From contig JAOPUQ010000009.1 of assembly GCA_025963425.1 (NCBI GenBank), positions 1-43,850 on the forward strand: a stretch of DNA of 43,850 nucleotides, in the 5' to 3' direction. This DNA comes from Modestobacter sp. GTDB lineage: Bacteria > Actinomycetota > Actinomycetes > Mycobacteriales > Geodermatophilaceae. Both the position numbers and the translations under genes were made by a program. The notes beneath the pieces are model-generated. The model had not been told where the DNA came from, did not search any database, and saw only the letters and a list, made by a program, of their open reading frames with translations. Positions 16,914 to 26,024 of the stretch are shown here, piece by piece (position 1 is the stretch's first letter; each line of letters opens with the position of its first letter).

Positions 16914-18302
16914 TCAGCAGACTGCCAGGATGCGCAGGTCCTCCACGGCACGCCGGGCGCCGGCACTGGCGCTGCGGCCGACCGGCTGCAGGCGGGCGCT
17001 CGCCCAGGTCACCACGGCCGGCATCGCCGGACGGCGCAGTGCGGGGATCGGCGGCCGGCGCACGGAGACCGGTTCGCCGCCGAGGGACCGGACCAGCACC
17101 GCCCCGACCACGGCGAACACGGACACGGTGCTCAGTGCGATCGACAACCCGGTGTACTCAGCCAGGAACCCGAGCAGCGGAGGACCGCCGAGCAGGCCGC
17201 TGTAGCCAACGGTCGAGGCCAGTGCCACGCCGCCGGCCCCGCCGAGGGCGCCGGCCCGGCCGATGGCCAGCGGGAAGACGTTGGCAAGGCCGAGCCCGAC
17301 GAGGACGAAGCCGGCCAGCGCGACGGTCACCGACCCCGACCAGGCGGCGATGAGCATGCCGGCCGCGGCCAGCAGCGTGCCGCCGACGAGGAGCCTGTCC
17401 TCGCCGAGTTCGACGACCAGCGTGCTGCCGACGAGGCGACCACACGCCATGGCCAGGGAGAACCCGGCGTAACCGGCGGCGGCCAGGACCGGGGTCGCAC
17501 CGAGGTCCTCCTGCAGGTACAGCGCGCCCCAGTCGGTGAGCGCCCCCTCCCCGTACGCGGTGCAGCCGGCGATCGCGCCGAGCACCACGAGCACCGAGGT
17601 GGGAACGCCGCCGCGGCGGTCCGGCTGCTCGTCGGCCGGGCGGAGGGCACTCATCGGTGGTGCAGCCTCGTGGGCCCGGGCCAGCGTCGGCCCGATCCAG
17701 GCCAGCAGCGCGAGCCCGGCGACGGTGACGCCCACCAGGTGCGGCGCGACCCCGACGAAGGCCGACAGCGCTCCACCGACCAGGGCACCGGCCAGACCGC
17801 CGAAGCTGAACCCGGCGTGCAGCGAGGGCAGCAGCGGTCGGCCCCACCGGGCCTCCACCTGCACCCCGAGGCTGTTGGCCGCCACGTTGACCGCGCCGGT
17901 CGCGGCACCGAAGAACAGCAGCGCCACGCACAGCTGCGGTACCGACTCCGCCATGCCGGGCAGCGCGGTGGCGACGCTGACCAGCGCTGCGGCCGCGACA
18001 GTGACCCGGCCGATGCCCAGCCGGGCGCTCAGGGCGCCGGTGAGTTGCATGCAGGCGAGGGCACCCAGGGACAGACAGAGAACGGCGATCCCCAGAGAGC
18101 TGTGCGAGGCGCCCACCTGGGCGCTCACGTCGGGGATGCGCGCGGCCCAGGTGCCGAAGACGAAGCCGTCCATGGCGAACAGGACGGCGACGGCCACACG
18201 CAGTCGCTGCAGCGGCAACGGGGCCGGAGGAAGGGGGGCAGCCGCCGATGACGGGCGACGCGGAGCAGACGTGCGGGCACGGCTGAGGACAGGCAGGGTC
18301 AA
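16914..18302 (-). CDS. MFS transporter, YbjJ-like
   Basis: A 462-residue twelve-helix transporter. I place the start at TTG 18302, preceded by GAGAGGAACACCGGCG; an open frame to 18578 adds arginine-rich sequence. The first helix AVAVLFAMDGFVFGTWAARI followed by PDVSAQVGASHSSLGIAVLC is typical of the YbjJ/Bsc6-like MFS branch, as are the G-rich helix-4/5 sequences ALLFFGAATGAVNVAANSLG and LHAGFSFGGLAGALVGGALS. The central loop is charged (ALRPADEQPDRRGG). The substrate is not known for this branch. The gene stands alone, convergent with the membrane protein gene at 16028. Confidence 0.88.
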   Translation of the reverse strand: MTLPVLSRARTSAPRRPSSAAAPLPPAPLPLQRLRVAVAVLFAMDGFVFGTWAARIPDVSAQVGASHSSLGIAVLCLSLGALACMQLTGALSARLGIGRVTVAAAALVSVATALPGMAESVPQLCVALLFFGAATGAVNVAANSLGVQVEARWGRPLLPSLHAGFSFGGLAGALVGGALSAFVGVAPHLVGVTVAGLALLAWIGPTLARAHEAAPPMSALRPADEQPDRRGGVPTSVLVVLGAIAGCTAYGEGALTDWGALYLQEDLGATPVLAAAGYAGFSLAMACGRLVGSTLVVELGEDRLLVGGTLLAAAGMLIAAWSGSVTVALAGFVLVGLGLANVFPLAIGRAGALGGAGGVALASTVGYSGLLGGPPLLGFLAEYTGLSIALSTVSVFAVVGAVLVRSLGGEPVSVRRPPIPALRRPAMPAVVTWASARLQPVGRSASAGARRAVEDLRILAVC

Positions 18303-18638
18303 CGCCGGTGTTCCTCTCGGGGCAGGGCGCGCGAATCCGGGCCCACACGGGGGCCGACGCGCTCGCCGTCTCATGACGGCTCGACAGGGGCTGCGACGCA
18401 CCGCCTCCGGCCCCGGCTCGAACGGGTGCCAGCGGCGTCGCCTACATGAATGTTCAACAGCCGACCGCGCCGTGACTTCCGTGAGCCCACCCACGGGTCG
18501 AAGGTCCCTGGATGCCATGCCTGCATGCGGCCGGCGGAGACCCTGTGCAGTTGCCGCAGGCCCGAGCGTCCGGGCCACGCCCTCGTCTACGTCCGCAGGG
18601 TCACCGGTGGCACGACCGTCACCGGGCCGGGGCGGCTC
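18303..18638. other. Intergenic region upstream of the MFS gene
   Basis: No gene is supported. The only AT-leaning island is CTACATGAATGTTCAACAG around 18441-18459, holding the small dyad TGAA-TG-TTCA (18447-18456). It lies 145 bases upstream of the MFS start and might be part of a promoter or operator, but the evidence is slight. Confidence 0.3.
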
Positions 18639-19178
18639 TCAGAGCGAGGACCCTCGGTTCAGCTCCTCGTCGGCCAATTGCTCGAGATCGGTCGGCAGGG
18701 AGAGATCCGCCGGCGAGCCGCCGACGGGGCGGCCGTCCCGATCGGCATCCGCGCGGGGAGGCGACAGTCGGACGGCGTCCATGGCAACCAGGGCGCCGAG
18801 CTCGTCGGCCACCATCCAGATCTGGCTGATCCGGCCCTCGGTGATCGTCAGGACGTCGATGACCCGGAGGTCCAGGACCCGTCCGGTCGGCGGCAGCGGT
18901 CCGGCCGACGTGGCCAGCGTCCCGACCTGCCGGCCACTCAGCCGGAACGCGACGGCGACCCTTCCGCCGCCGTCCACCACGTCCAGCACCTGCCGCTCGA
19001 GCCCGTCGAACACCCCGTGGAGCGCCCGTGCGCGGGCGACCAGACTGGTCGCGCTGACCGGCGCGCCGTTGACCGAGACCGGGTCGGCATAGACCTCGCG
19101 GAACGCCGCCTCCGCAGCGGAGTCCTCCGGAAGGGGGTCGGTCCACAGCCGGAGCAGCCGATCGACGTCGAAGGACAT
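18639..19178 (-). CDS. SnoaL-like / ester cyclase-type protein
   Basis: A 179-residue protein from ATG 19178 (GGAG lies very close; a GTG directly before is possible). The layout of an initial helix with FREVYADPVSVNGAPVSATS, then VLDVVDGGGRVAVAFRLSGR, then VLDLRVIDVLTITEGRISQI matches the NTF2/SnoaL cone-shaped fold of polyketide-cyclase-like proteins. The C-terminal 40 residues are an acidic tail. A catalytic role cannot be confirmed. It follows the stress-type protein gene by 53 bases on the same strand and may be co-transcribed with it. Confidence 0.75.
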   Translation of the reverse strand: MSFDVDRLLRLWTDPLPEDSAAEAAFREVYADPVSVNGAPVSATSLVARARALHGVFDGLERQVLDVVDGGGRVAVAFRLSGRQVGTLATSAGPLPPTGRVLDLRVIDVLTITEGRISQIWMVADELGALVAMDAVRLSPPRADADRDGRPVGGSPADLSLPTDLEQLADEELNRGSSL

Positions 19179-19231
19179 CACTCCATGCTGCTCGCGTCGC
19201 CCCCGGGCCACCAGGGCCGCCGGGACGGGAA

Positions 19232-19696
19232 CTACCCGCTCGGCACGTGGGCGGCGCCGACGTGCGTCACCGGGACGTGGAACTTGCGTTCGACGCGGCT
19301 CGGCAGGTCCTGGTGCAACCAACGAGACAGCCGTGCGGGCAGTGTGGAGACGACGATCTCGTCGAACTGGCGGGTGGCGAGCGTGTGCTCGATCGCCTGG
19401 AACGGATCGGGGTCACCGACCTCCCCGTCGACCGTGACCCCGGCGGACCGGAGCCGCTCCAGCGCGGCCTCGAGCCGGGACCGAGCCAGCTTCTCGCTCT
19501 CCTCCACGGAGGCAGGCACCGGCACCGGCACACCGCCCATCCCCGGCAGGATCGCCGGCGACGCCAGATCCGTCATCTGGGTCGCCGGGACGAGCACCCA
19601 GAACTCGGCCGGACCGGCAGCCAGGCGATCCGCCACCGCCTTGCTCAACTCGTCCGCCGCCAACGTCTGATTGGCCACGATCAGGTAACGGCGCAT
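19232..19696 (-). CDS. UspA-like small alpha/beta protein
   Basis: A 154-residue protein from ATG 19696 with GAGAGGTGCACC upstream. It begins MRRYLIVANQTLAADELSKA and has alternating strands and helices: AEFWVLVPATQ, SRLEAALERLRSAGVTVDGE, EHTLATRQFDEIVVSTLPAR and FHVPVTHVG. This resembles a permuted or diverged universal-stress-protein fold with the VxSTxP loop, a conserved actinobacterial hypothetical. A full GxxGxxxx(G)S/T nucleotide motif is not clear, so ATP binding is unproven. A strong dyad lies 55-100 bases upstream of the start. Confidence 0.72.
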   Translation of the reverse strand: MRRYLIVANQTLAADELSKAVADRLAAGPAEFWVLVPATQMTDLASPAILPGMGGVPVPVPASVEESEKLARSRLEAALERLRSAGVTVDGEVGDPDPFQAIEHTLATRQFDEIVVSTLPARLSRWLHQDLPSRVERKFHVPVTHVGAAHVPSG

Positions 19697-19750
19697 GGTG
19701 CACCTCTCGGGAAGTCCCCGGATGTGGACGCTTCGCAGCGACGGATTCTA

Positions 19751-19796
19751 CCGCTGCGGGCTCGTCACCGGACCGGTGACGTGAGCCCGGTAGCGG
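19751..19796. repeat. Long interrupted inverted repeat between glucokinase and UspA-like genes
   Basis: Nested arms CCGCT, GGGCTC and GTCACCGG pair with CCGGTGAC, GAGCCC and AGCGG around a central A, with small bulges (19 paired bases per side). It lies about 140 bases after the glucokinase stop and 55 bases before the UspA-like start, all on the minus strand. It may terminate the glgC-glk transcript or act as an operator or 5' UTR structure for the next gene. The inner CTCGTCACCGG is shared with the palindrome at 3196-3225. Confidence 0.55.
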
Positions 19797-19935
19797 CACT
19801 TCGGTCACGTCCGGGCCGCCGCGGACCGGGCGCAGGGACCAGCCCGCCCGAAGCGGTCATCGCGACCCGCGGCATCGGTTCTTCGTGGGGACGGCGTGGG
19901 ACAGGACGGGGTGCGACAGGACGAGGTGCGACAGG

Positions 19936-20880
19936 TCAGCGCCGCCGCGCGAGGTCGGCGGCGCCGACGATCCCGGCGTCCGCACCGAGCGCGGCCAGCC
20001 GCACCTGCGGGGCGGCCCGGTAGCTCTTCGCGGTGAGCAACTCCAGGAAGCGCGCCTCGGCCGGCCCCCGGAGCAGCTCACCGGCGTCGGAGACGCCGCC
20101 GCCGATGACGAAGATCCCGGGGTCGAGGACCGCCGCGAGACTGGCCATCCCGTGCCCGAGCCACGTGCCGAGCACCTTGAAGGACTCCAGTGCCGCCTCG
20201 TCGCCGTCCTTGGCCGCCTGGGTGACATGCAGCCCGGTGATGGCCTCCGCCCGCCCGCCGGCGAGCTGCAGCATCCCGTCGGCGATGGCCGGGGAGATGC
20301 TCGCCAGCTCCTGCGCCTCCCGCAGAAGGGCACGGCCGCTGGCATAGCGCTCCCAGCAACCCCGGTTGCCGCAGCCACAGCGGCGTCCGCCGGGCGCGAC
20401 GGTCATGTGGCCGAGCTCGGCGGCGATCCCGAGCCGGCCCCGGAACAGCTCCCCGTCCAGCACGATCCCGCCGCCGAGGCCGGTGCCCACGGTGAGCATC
20501 ACCACGTACCGCTCGCCACGCGCGGCCCCGAACCGGGTCTCCGCCCAGGCGGCGGCGTTGCCGTCGTTCTCGACGACGACGGGCAGGCCGAGCCGGCGCT
20601 CCAGCGCGGCTCGCAGCGGCTCCTGCCGCCACGCGAGGTTGGGCGCGAAGATCACCGTCGCCCGGGCAGCATCGACGAGCCCGGCCGCACCCAGCCCGAC
20701 CGCCTCCACCGGATGCTGAGCGCGGAGTTCCTCCACGACCGCGGTGATGACGTCCTCGGTCTTGCGCGGGTCGTCGGAGGGAGTCTGGTGGCGCGCCCGG
20801 GCGATGATGCGTCCGTCCTCGTCGACCACTCCCGCGGCGACCTTGGTGCCGCCGACGTCGACGCCGATGGTCAGTGCCAT
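19936..20880 (-). CDS. glk: ROK-family glucokinase
   Basis: A 314-residue sugar kinase from ATG 20880, with GAGGCAG upstream. Motifs are the phosphate-1 loop IGVDVGGTKVAAGVVDEDG, catalytic Asp in VVENDGNAAAWAE, phosphate-2 MLTVGTGLGGGIVLDGE, GIAAELGHMTV, the ROK zinc site CGCGNRGCWERYASG and the adenosine loop VIGGGVSDAGELL. All key residues are present. It would phosphorylate glucose to glucose-6-phosphate with ATP. It lies 55 bases after glgC on the same strand, so glucose entry and glycogen precursor synthesis are linked. Its length and complete motif set fit actinobacterial GlkA. Confidence 0.93.
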   Translation of the reverse strand: MALTIGVDVGGTKVAAGVVDEDGRIIARARHQTPSDDPRKTEDVITAVVEELRAQHPVEAVGLGAAGLVDAARATVIFAPNLAWRQEPLRAALERRLGLPVVVENDGNAAAWAETRFGAARGERYVVMLTVGTGLGGGIVLDGELFRGRLGIAAELGHMTVAPGGRRCGCGNRGCWERYASGRALLREAQELASISPAIADGMLQLAGGRAEAITGLHVTQAAKDGDEAALESFKVLGTWLGHGMASLAAVLDPGIFVIGGGVSDAGELLRGPAEARFLELLTAKSYRAAPQVRLAALGADAGIVGAADLARRR

Positions 20881-20935
20881 TGCTGCCTCGTTCCGTCGGA
20901 GTGGCTGCCCGGGCCGAGCGGTCGGCCCGGGCAGG

Positions 20936-22168
20936 TCAGGGCACGACCTGTTGGCCCTTGCCGATGATGACGATCCCGTTGGCGGACACCGTGTAGAGCT
21001 CGCGGTCGCGGTCGAGGTCGACCCCGACCTTGGCGCCCTCGGGGACGACGACGTTCTTGTCGAGGATGGCGTTGCGCACGATCGCGTGCCGGCCCACCTG
21101 CACGCCTTGCATGAGCACCGAGGCGTCGACCTGCGCCCAGGAGTGCACATGAGCCCCCGGGGACAGGATGGAGCGGCTCACCGTCGACCCGGAGACGACG
21201 GAGCCCGGCGACAGCAGGCACTCCATCGCGCTGCCCATCCGGCCCGCGGAGCCGTGCACCGTCCGGGCCGGCGGCCATGGCTCCTGGTCGGTGAAGATCG
21301 GCCACTGCGCGTTGGCCAGGCTGAACTCGGGGTCGACCGAGATCAGGTCCATGTGGGCGTCGTAGAAGCTGTCCAGGGTGCCCACGTCACGCCAATAGCC
21401 CCGCTCGGACTCGCGCTGGCCGGGGACGTCGTTGTCGCGGAAGTCGTACACGGCCGCCTCTCCCCGCTCGACCAGCATGGGCACGATGCTCCCGCCCATG
21501 TCGTGCTTGCTCTCCGCGTCCGCGGCGTCCCGGGTCACCGCGTCGACGAGCACGCTGGTCGTGAACACGTAGTTGCCCATCGAGGCGAAGACCTCGTGCG
21601 GGGCGTCCGGGAGGCCGTGGGCGTCGGTGGGCTTCTCCCGGAACGCCGAGATCGTGCGACCGCCGGCGTCGACCTCGATGACCCCGAACTGGTCGGCCAT
21701 GGGCAGCGGTTGGCGGATGGCCGCGACGGTCACCCCCGCACCGGAGGCGATGTGCTGGGCCACCATCTGCTGCGGGTCCATCCGGTAGATGTTGTCCGCG
21801 CCGAAGACGACGACGTACTCCGGGAGCTCGTCGTTGATGAGGTTCATGCTCTGGTGGATGGCGTCGGCGGACCCGGCGAACCACCGGGGGCCGAGCCGCT
21901 GCTGCGCCGGCACCGGCGTCACGTAGTTGCCCAGCAACGTCGACAGCCGCCACGTCTTGCTGATGTGCCGGTCCAGCGAGTGGCTCTTGTACTGGGTCAG
22001 CACGACCAGCTTGCGGTAGCCGCCGTTGACCAGGTTCGACAGCACGAAGTCGACCATCCGGTACATGCCGCCGAACGGGACGGCGGGTTTCGCCCGGTCG
22101 GCCGTCAGCGGCATCAGCCGCTTGCCCTCACCACCGGCCAGCACCATTGCGAGCACGTGAGTCGCCAC
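20936..22168 (-). CDS. glgC: Glucose-1-phosphate adenylyltransferase
   Basis: A 410-residue ADP-glucose pyrophosphorylase, starting at GTG 22168 (weak upstream signal). The N-terminal nucleotidyltransferase domain shows VLAMVLAGGEGKRLMPLT and AKPAVPFGGMYRMVDFVLSN, the substrate loop YVVVFGADNIYRMDPQQM, and FREKPTD with GNYVFTT. The C-terminal left-handed beta-helix has hexapeptide turns from about residue 290 (SGSTVSRSILSPGAHV, DASVLMQGVQVGRHAIV). It makes ADP-glucose from ATP and glucose-1-phosphate for glycogen. It is divergent from glgA by 72 bases and is followed by glucokinase, so both sides share one promoter region. Confidence 0.96.
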   Translation of the reverse strand: MATHVLAMVLAGGEGKRLMPLTADRAKPAVPFGGMYRMVDFVLSNLVNGGYRKLVVLTQYKSHSLDRHISKTWRLSTLLGNYVTPVPAQQRLGPRWFAGSADAIHQSMNLINDELPEYVVVFGADNIYRMDPQQMVAQHIASGAGVTVAAIRQPLPMADQFGVIEVDAGGRTISAFREKPTDAHGLPDAPHEVFASMGNYVFTTSVLVDAVTRDAADAESKHDMGGSIVPMLVERGEAAVYDFRDNDVPGQRESERGYWRDVGTLDSFYDAHMDLISVDPEFSLANAQWPIFTDQEPWPPARTVHGSAGRMGSAMECLLSPGSVVSGSTVSRSILSPGAHVHSWAQVDASVLMQGVQVGRHAIVRNAILDKNVVVPEGAKVGVDLDRDRELYTVSANGIVIIGKGQQVVP

Positions 22169-22240
22169 GAGGCGGGAACGTAGCCCTCATCTGCCTCCGC
22201 AACTAGCCCTCCGGGACGGCGGAGCCCTATCGTTCCGGAT

Positions 22241-23512
22241 GTGACGCACGCCACAACCGCGCACGTCCTCCCCGTACCCGCCGGCGACCACCTGCGGGTC
22301 GACCTGCTGACCCGGGAGTACCCGCCGGAGGTGTACGGGGGCGCGGGCGTGCACGTGGAGTACCTGGCCCGGGAGCTGCGCCCGCACGCCGACGTCCGGG
22401 TGCGCTGCTTCGGCGGCCGGCGGGAGGAGCCCGGCGTCACCGCCTACACCGACCCGCCCGGGCTGATCGCGGCGAACCCGGCGGTACGGACCCTCGGTGT
22501 CGACCTGGAGATGGCCGCCGACTGCGCCGGTGCCGACGTCGTGCACAGCCACACCTGGTACGCCAACCTCGCCGGGCACGTGGCCAAGCTCCTGCACGGG
22601 GTGCCGCACGTGGTCACGACGCACAGCCTCGAGCCTCTGCGACCGTGGAAGGCCGAGCAGCTCGGGGGCGGCTACGCGCTGTCCAGCTGGGCCGAGCGCA
22701 CGGCCCTCGAGGCCGCCGACGCCGTGGTCGCGGTGTCGGCCGGGATGCGCCGTGACGTGCTGGCCGCCTACCCGGGCGTCGACCCCGACCGGGTCACCGT
22801 CGTGCACAACGGCATCGACACCGCGCAGTACGCCCCCGACGAGGGCGCCGACGTGCTCACCCGGCTGGGCATCGACCCCGACCGGCCCAGCGTGGTCTTC
22901 GTCGGCCGGATCACCCGCCAGAAAGGGCTCCCGCATCTGCTGCGGGCCGCCCGCGACCTCCCGCCGTCCGCCCAGCTGGTGCTGCTCGCCGGCGCCCCGG
23001 ACACCCCCGAGATCCAGGCGGAGGTGACCGGTCTGGTCGACGAGCTGCGCGGGGTCCGCGACGGGGTGGTGTGGGTCGCCGACATGCTCCCCAAGACCGA
23101 TGTGATCCAGGTCCTGAGCCACACCACCGTCTTCGTCTGTCCCTCGGTCTACGAGCCGATGGGCATCGTGAACCTCGAGGCGATGGCCTGCCAGGCCGCG
23201 GTCGTGGCCACCGCCACCGGCGGCATCCCGGAGGTCGTCGCCGACGGCGAGACCGGGCTCCTGGTCGGCATCGAGCAGGTGCCCGACGGCAGCGGCACCC
23301 CGGTGGACCCTGACCGGTTCACCGCCGATCTCGCCGCCGCCATCACGCAGCTGCTCGACGACCCCGAGCGCGCGGCGGCGATGGGCGCCGCCGGGCGGCG
23401 TCGCGCCGTCGACCACTTCTCGTGGTCGACCATCGCCGAACGCACGGTGCAGCTGTACCGGTCCGTCGCCGGCCTCCCCGCCGGCGCGGACCCACCCGGG
23501 GCCGCGGCCTGA
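22241..23512 (+). CDS. glgA: Glycogen synthase / maltose-1-phosphate synthase type GT4 enzyme
   Basis: A 423-residue GT-B glycosyltransferase from GTG 22241. The N-domain has VDLLTREYPPEVYGGAGVHV and VVHSHTWYANLAGHVAKLLH; the C-domain has VVFVGRITRQKGLPHLLRAA and the donor-binding VCPSVYEPMGIVNLEAMACQ. This is the actinobacterial GlgA form. Its mycobacterial relative (Rv1212c, GlgM) makes maltose-1-phosphate from ADP-glucose and glucose-1-phosphate, and the two activities cannot be separated by eye. The pairing with divergent glgC, 72 bases away, fits either role. No glgE, glgB or glgP lies in the window. The sugar porter gene follows 68 bases downstream. Confidence 0.92.
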   Translation: MTHATTAHVLPVPAGDHLRVDLLTREYPPEVYGGAGVHVEYLARELRPHADVRVRCFGGRREEPGVTAYTDPPGLIAANPAVRTLGVDLEMAADCAGADVVHSHTWYANLAGHVAKLLHGVPHVVTTHSLEPLRPWKAEQLGGGYALSSWAERTALEAADAVVAVSAGMRRDVLAAYPGVDPDRVTVVHNGIDTAQYAPDEGADVLTRLGIDPDRPSVVFVGRITRQKGLPHLLRAARDLPPSAQLVLLAGAPDTPEIQAEVTGLVDELRGVRDGVVWVADMLPKTDVIQVLSHTTVFVCPSVYEPMGIVNLEAMACQAAVVATATGGIPEVVADGETGLLVGIEQVPDGSGTPVDPDRFTADLAAAITQLLDDPERAAAMGAAGRRRAVDHFSWSTIAERTVQLYRSVAGLPAGADPPGAAA

Positions 23513-23580
23513 CCCCTGCCCGGTCCGTCCGGGACAGAGGTCCTCCCGCGGCGCTGACTCCTCGACCCGAAGGACGCGAC

Positions 23581-24987
23581 ATGACCCAGCTCTCCCGAGG
23601 CGAAGAGCAGTTCAACACGACCCGCGCGATCCACCTGGCCGTGGTGGCCGCGCTCGGCGGGTTCCTCTTCGGCTACGACACCGCCGTCATCAACGGCGCG
23701 GTCACCGCGCTGCGCGCGGACTTCCAGATGAGCGCGGGGGTGACCGGCTTCGTCGTCGCCTCGGCGCTGCTCGGCGCCGCGTTCGGTGCGTGGGCCGCGG
23801 GCCGGCTGGCCGACCGGTACGGCCGGATCAAGGTGATGGTCGCCGCGGCGCTGCTGTTCGTGGTCAGTGCCTTCGGCTCCGGGTTGGCCACCGGCCCCGT
23901 CGACCTCACCCTCTGGCGCATCGTCGGCGGCATGGGTGTGGGCGCGGCGTCGGTGATCGCCCCGGCCTACATCGCCGAGATCTCCCCGGCCTCCATCCGC
24001 GGCCGGCTCGGCTCGCTGCAGCAGCTGGCGATCGTCACCGGCATCTTCATCGCCCTCCTGGTCGACACGGTGCTGGCCCGCAGCGCCGGCGGCGCCGGAC
24101 AGGAGCTCGGACTGGGCCTGGAGGCGTGGCGCTGGATGTTCATCACCCTGGCGCTGCCGGGTCTGGTCTACGGGGTGCTGGCGTTGACGATCCCGGAGTC
24201 CCCGCGCTACCTGGTGGCCAAGGGTCAGCCCGAGGACGCCCGGCGGGTGCTCGGCGAGGTGCTGACCCGCGGCGTGGACGACCGGATCACGGAGATCCAG
24301 CGCACGGTGGACGCCGAGAAGCACACCCGCGCCACCTTCGCGGACCTGCGCGGACCGGTCCTCGGCCTGCGCCCCATCGTCTGGGTGGGCATCCTGCTGT
24401 CGGTCTTCCAGCAGGCCGTGGGCATCAACGTGATCTTCTACTACAGCTCGGCGCTGTGGCAGCAGGTGGGCTTCAGCGAGGCCGACGCCCTCACCATCAC
24501 CGTCATCACCTCGATCACCAACATCGTCGTGACACTGGTGGCCATCAGCACGATCGACCGGCTCGGCCGGCGCCTGCTGCTGCTCATCGGCTCGGCCGGG
24601 ATGGCGCTGAGCCTGGGCACCCTGGCCTACGTGTTCGGCACGGCGGACGTCGTCAACGGTGAACCGGCGCTCGGCGACACCGCGGGCACCGTCGCGCTGA
24701 TCGCAGCCAACCTGTTCGTCGTCTTCTTCGGGGTTTCCTGGGGTCCGGTCGTCTGGGTGCTGCTCGGTGAGATGTTCAACAACCGGATCCGCGCCGGCGC
24801 CCTCGGGCTGGCGGCAGCTGCCCAGTGGGTGAGCAACTTCGTCATCTCCCAGACCTTCCCGACGCTGGCCGACATCGGCCTGGCGCTGGCCTATGGCATC
24901 TACACAGCCTTCGCGGTCCTGTCCTTCCTGTTCGTTGCGAAGTTCGTGCGCGAGACGAAGGGCCGGCACCTCGAGGACATGGTCTGA
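23581..24987 (+). CDS. Sugar porter family MFS transporter (glucose permease-like)
   Basis: A 468-residue twelve-helix sugar/H+ symporter starting at ATG 23581, with GAAGGACGCGAC upstream. Sugar-porter signatures are all present: ALGGFLFGYDTAVINGAV in helix 1, GRLADRYGRIK in loop 2-3, PAYIAEISPASIRGRLGSLQ after helix 4, PESPRYLVAKG after helix 6, QQAVGINVIFYYS in helix 7, DRLGRR in loop 8-9 and RETKGRHLEDM at the C-terminus. It resembles actinobacterial glucose permeases (GlcP). It is followed 17 bases later by a ROK kinase gene, so imported hexose could be phosphorylated at once. Confidence 0.93.
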   Translation: MTQLSRGEEQFNTTRAIHLAVVAALGGFLFGYDTAVINGAVTALRADFQMSAGVTGFVVASALLGAAFGAWAAGRLADRYGRIKVMVAAALLFVVSAFGSGLATGPVDLTLWRIVGGMGVGAASVIAPAYIAEISPASIRGRLGSLQQLAIVTGIFIALLVDTVLARSAGGAGQELGLGLEAWRWMFITLALPGLVYGVLALTIPESPRYLVAKGQPEDARRVLGEVLTRGVDDRITEIQRTVDAEKHTRATFADLRGPVLGLRPIVWVGILLSVFQQAVGINVIFYYSSALWQQVGFSEADALTITVITSITNIVVTLVAISTIDRLGRRLLLLIGSAGMALSLGTLAYVFGTADVVNGEPALGDTAGTVALIAANLFVVFFGVSWGPVVWVLLGEMFNNRIRAGALGLAAAAQWVSNFVISQTFPTLADIGLALAYGIYTAFAVLSFLFVAKFVRETKGRHLEDMV

Positions 24988-25004
24988 CCGGCGGAGCTGC
25001 CCCC

Positions 25005-26024
25005 ATGTCGGCGAACCTCTCCTCCGCGACCGCCCGCCCCACCGGCGCACCCCCCGCTCCGCTCGTCGGAGGCCTGGACCTCGGTGGCACCAAGGTGCAG
25101 GCGGTGGTCGTCGACAACGCCCACACGGTGCTGGGTGCCGCGCGGCAGCCGACCCCGACCCGGGGCGGACCGCCGGACGTCGCTGCCGTCATGGCCGACA
25201 CCATGCGGGCGGCGGCACAGGCGGCCGGCGTGCCGCCCGCGGACCTGCGGGGCGTCGGCATCGGGTCGCCCGGCGCCGTCGACGCAGCGGCGGGCACGGT
25301 CAGCGGCGCGGGCAACCTCCCCGGCTGGACCGGCACCTACGCCCTCGGCCCGGCCCTGGCGGCGACCCTCGGCGTACCGGTGCACCTCGGCAACGACGTG
25401 CAGGTCGCGACCCGTGCCGAGTTCGAGCTCGGCGCGGGACGGCCGTTCACGTCGTTGCTGGGCGTCTTCTGCGGCACCGGGGTGGGCGGCGGCCTGATCC
25501 TCGACGGCCGGCCGTGGCTGGGGCGGGGCGCAGCCGGCGAGATCGGGCACATCGTCGTCCGGCTCGGTGGGGCTCGCTGCCCCTGCGGACGACGGGGCTG
25601 CCTGGAGGCCTACGCCGGTCGTGGCGCCATGGAGACCCGGGCCCGGCACCTCGTCCAGCGAGGCCGGTCGACCAACCTGTTCCAGATCATGGAACGCCGC
25701 GGCCGCACCCGGCTGGCCAGCGGCGTCTTCGCCCAGGCGCTGGCCCGCAAGGACGTGCTGGCCACGCGGCTGGTCGACCGGGCGGTCCGTGCGTTGGGGG
25801 CCGGCATCGCCTCGGCCGTGAACCTGCTCGACCTGGAAGCCGTGGTCATCGGTGGCGGCCTCGGTCTGCGCCTGGGGGAACCGTTCGTCGAGGCCGTGCG
25901 CAAGGCGACCGTGCCGCACCTCTTCGTCCCGGACCGACCTCCGGCCATGCTCCTCGCCGAACTCGGCGACCTGGGCGGCGCGATCGGTGCCGGGCTGCTC
26001 GTCGAGACGACACAGTTTCGCTGA
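25005..26024 (+). CDS. ROK-family sugar kinase (second glucokinase-like)
   Basis: A 339-residue protein from ATG 25005 (GGAG nine bases upstream). Motifs are GGLDLGGTKVQAVVVDN, the catalytic aspartate in VHLGNDVQVATRAEFEL, FCGTGVGGGLILDG, GAAGEIGHIVV, the zinc site CPCGRRGCLEAYAGRGAM and VIGGGLGLRLGEPF. There is no N-terminal helix-turn-helix, so it is a kinase and not a ROK repressor. It differs clearly from the glucokinase at 19936 and has an insert after the zinc motif (RHLVQRGRSTNLFQIMERRG). It is co-oriented with the sugar porter and probably phosphorylates its substrate. The exact sugar is uncertain. Confidence 0.9.
   Translation: MSANLSSATARPTGAPPAPLVGGLDLGGTKVQAVVVDNAHTVLGAARQPTPTRGGPPDVAAVMADTMRAAAQAAGVPPADLRGVGIGSPGAVDAAAGTVSGAGNLPGWTGTYALGPALAATLGVPVHLGNDVQVATRAEFELGAGRPFTSLLGVFCGTGVGGGLILDGRPWLGRGAAGEIGHIVVRLGGARCPCGRRGCLEAYAGRGAMETRARHLVQRGRSTNLFQIMERRGRTRLASGVFAQALARKDVLATRLVDRAVRALGAGIASAVNLLDLEAVVIGGGLGLRLGEPFVEAVRKATVPHLFVPDRPPAMLLAELGDLGGAIGAGLLVETTQFR

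Noticed and set aside
16755..18251. 498-residue plus-strand frame rich in Gly, Gln, Arg
   Set aside because: Antisense to the MFS transporter; no hydrophobic core or motif.
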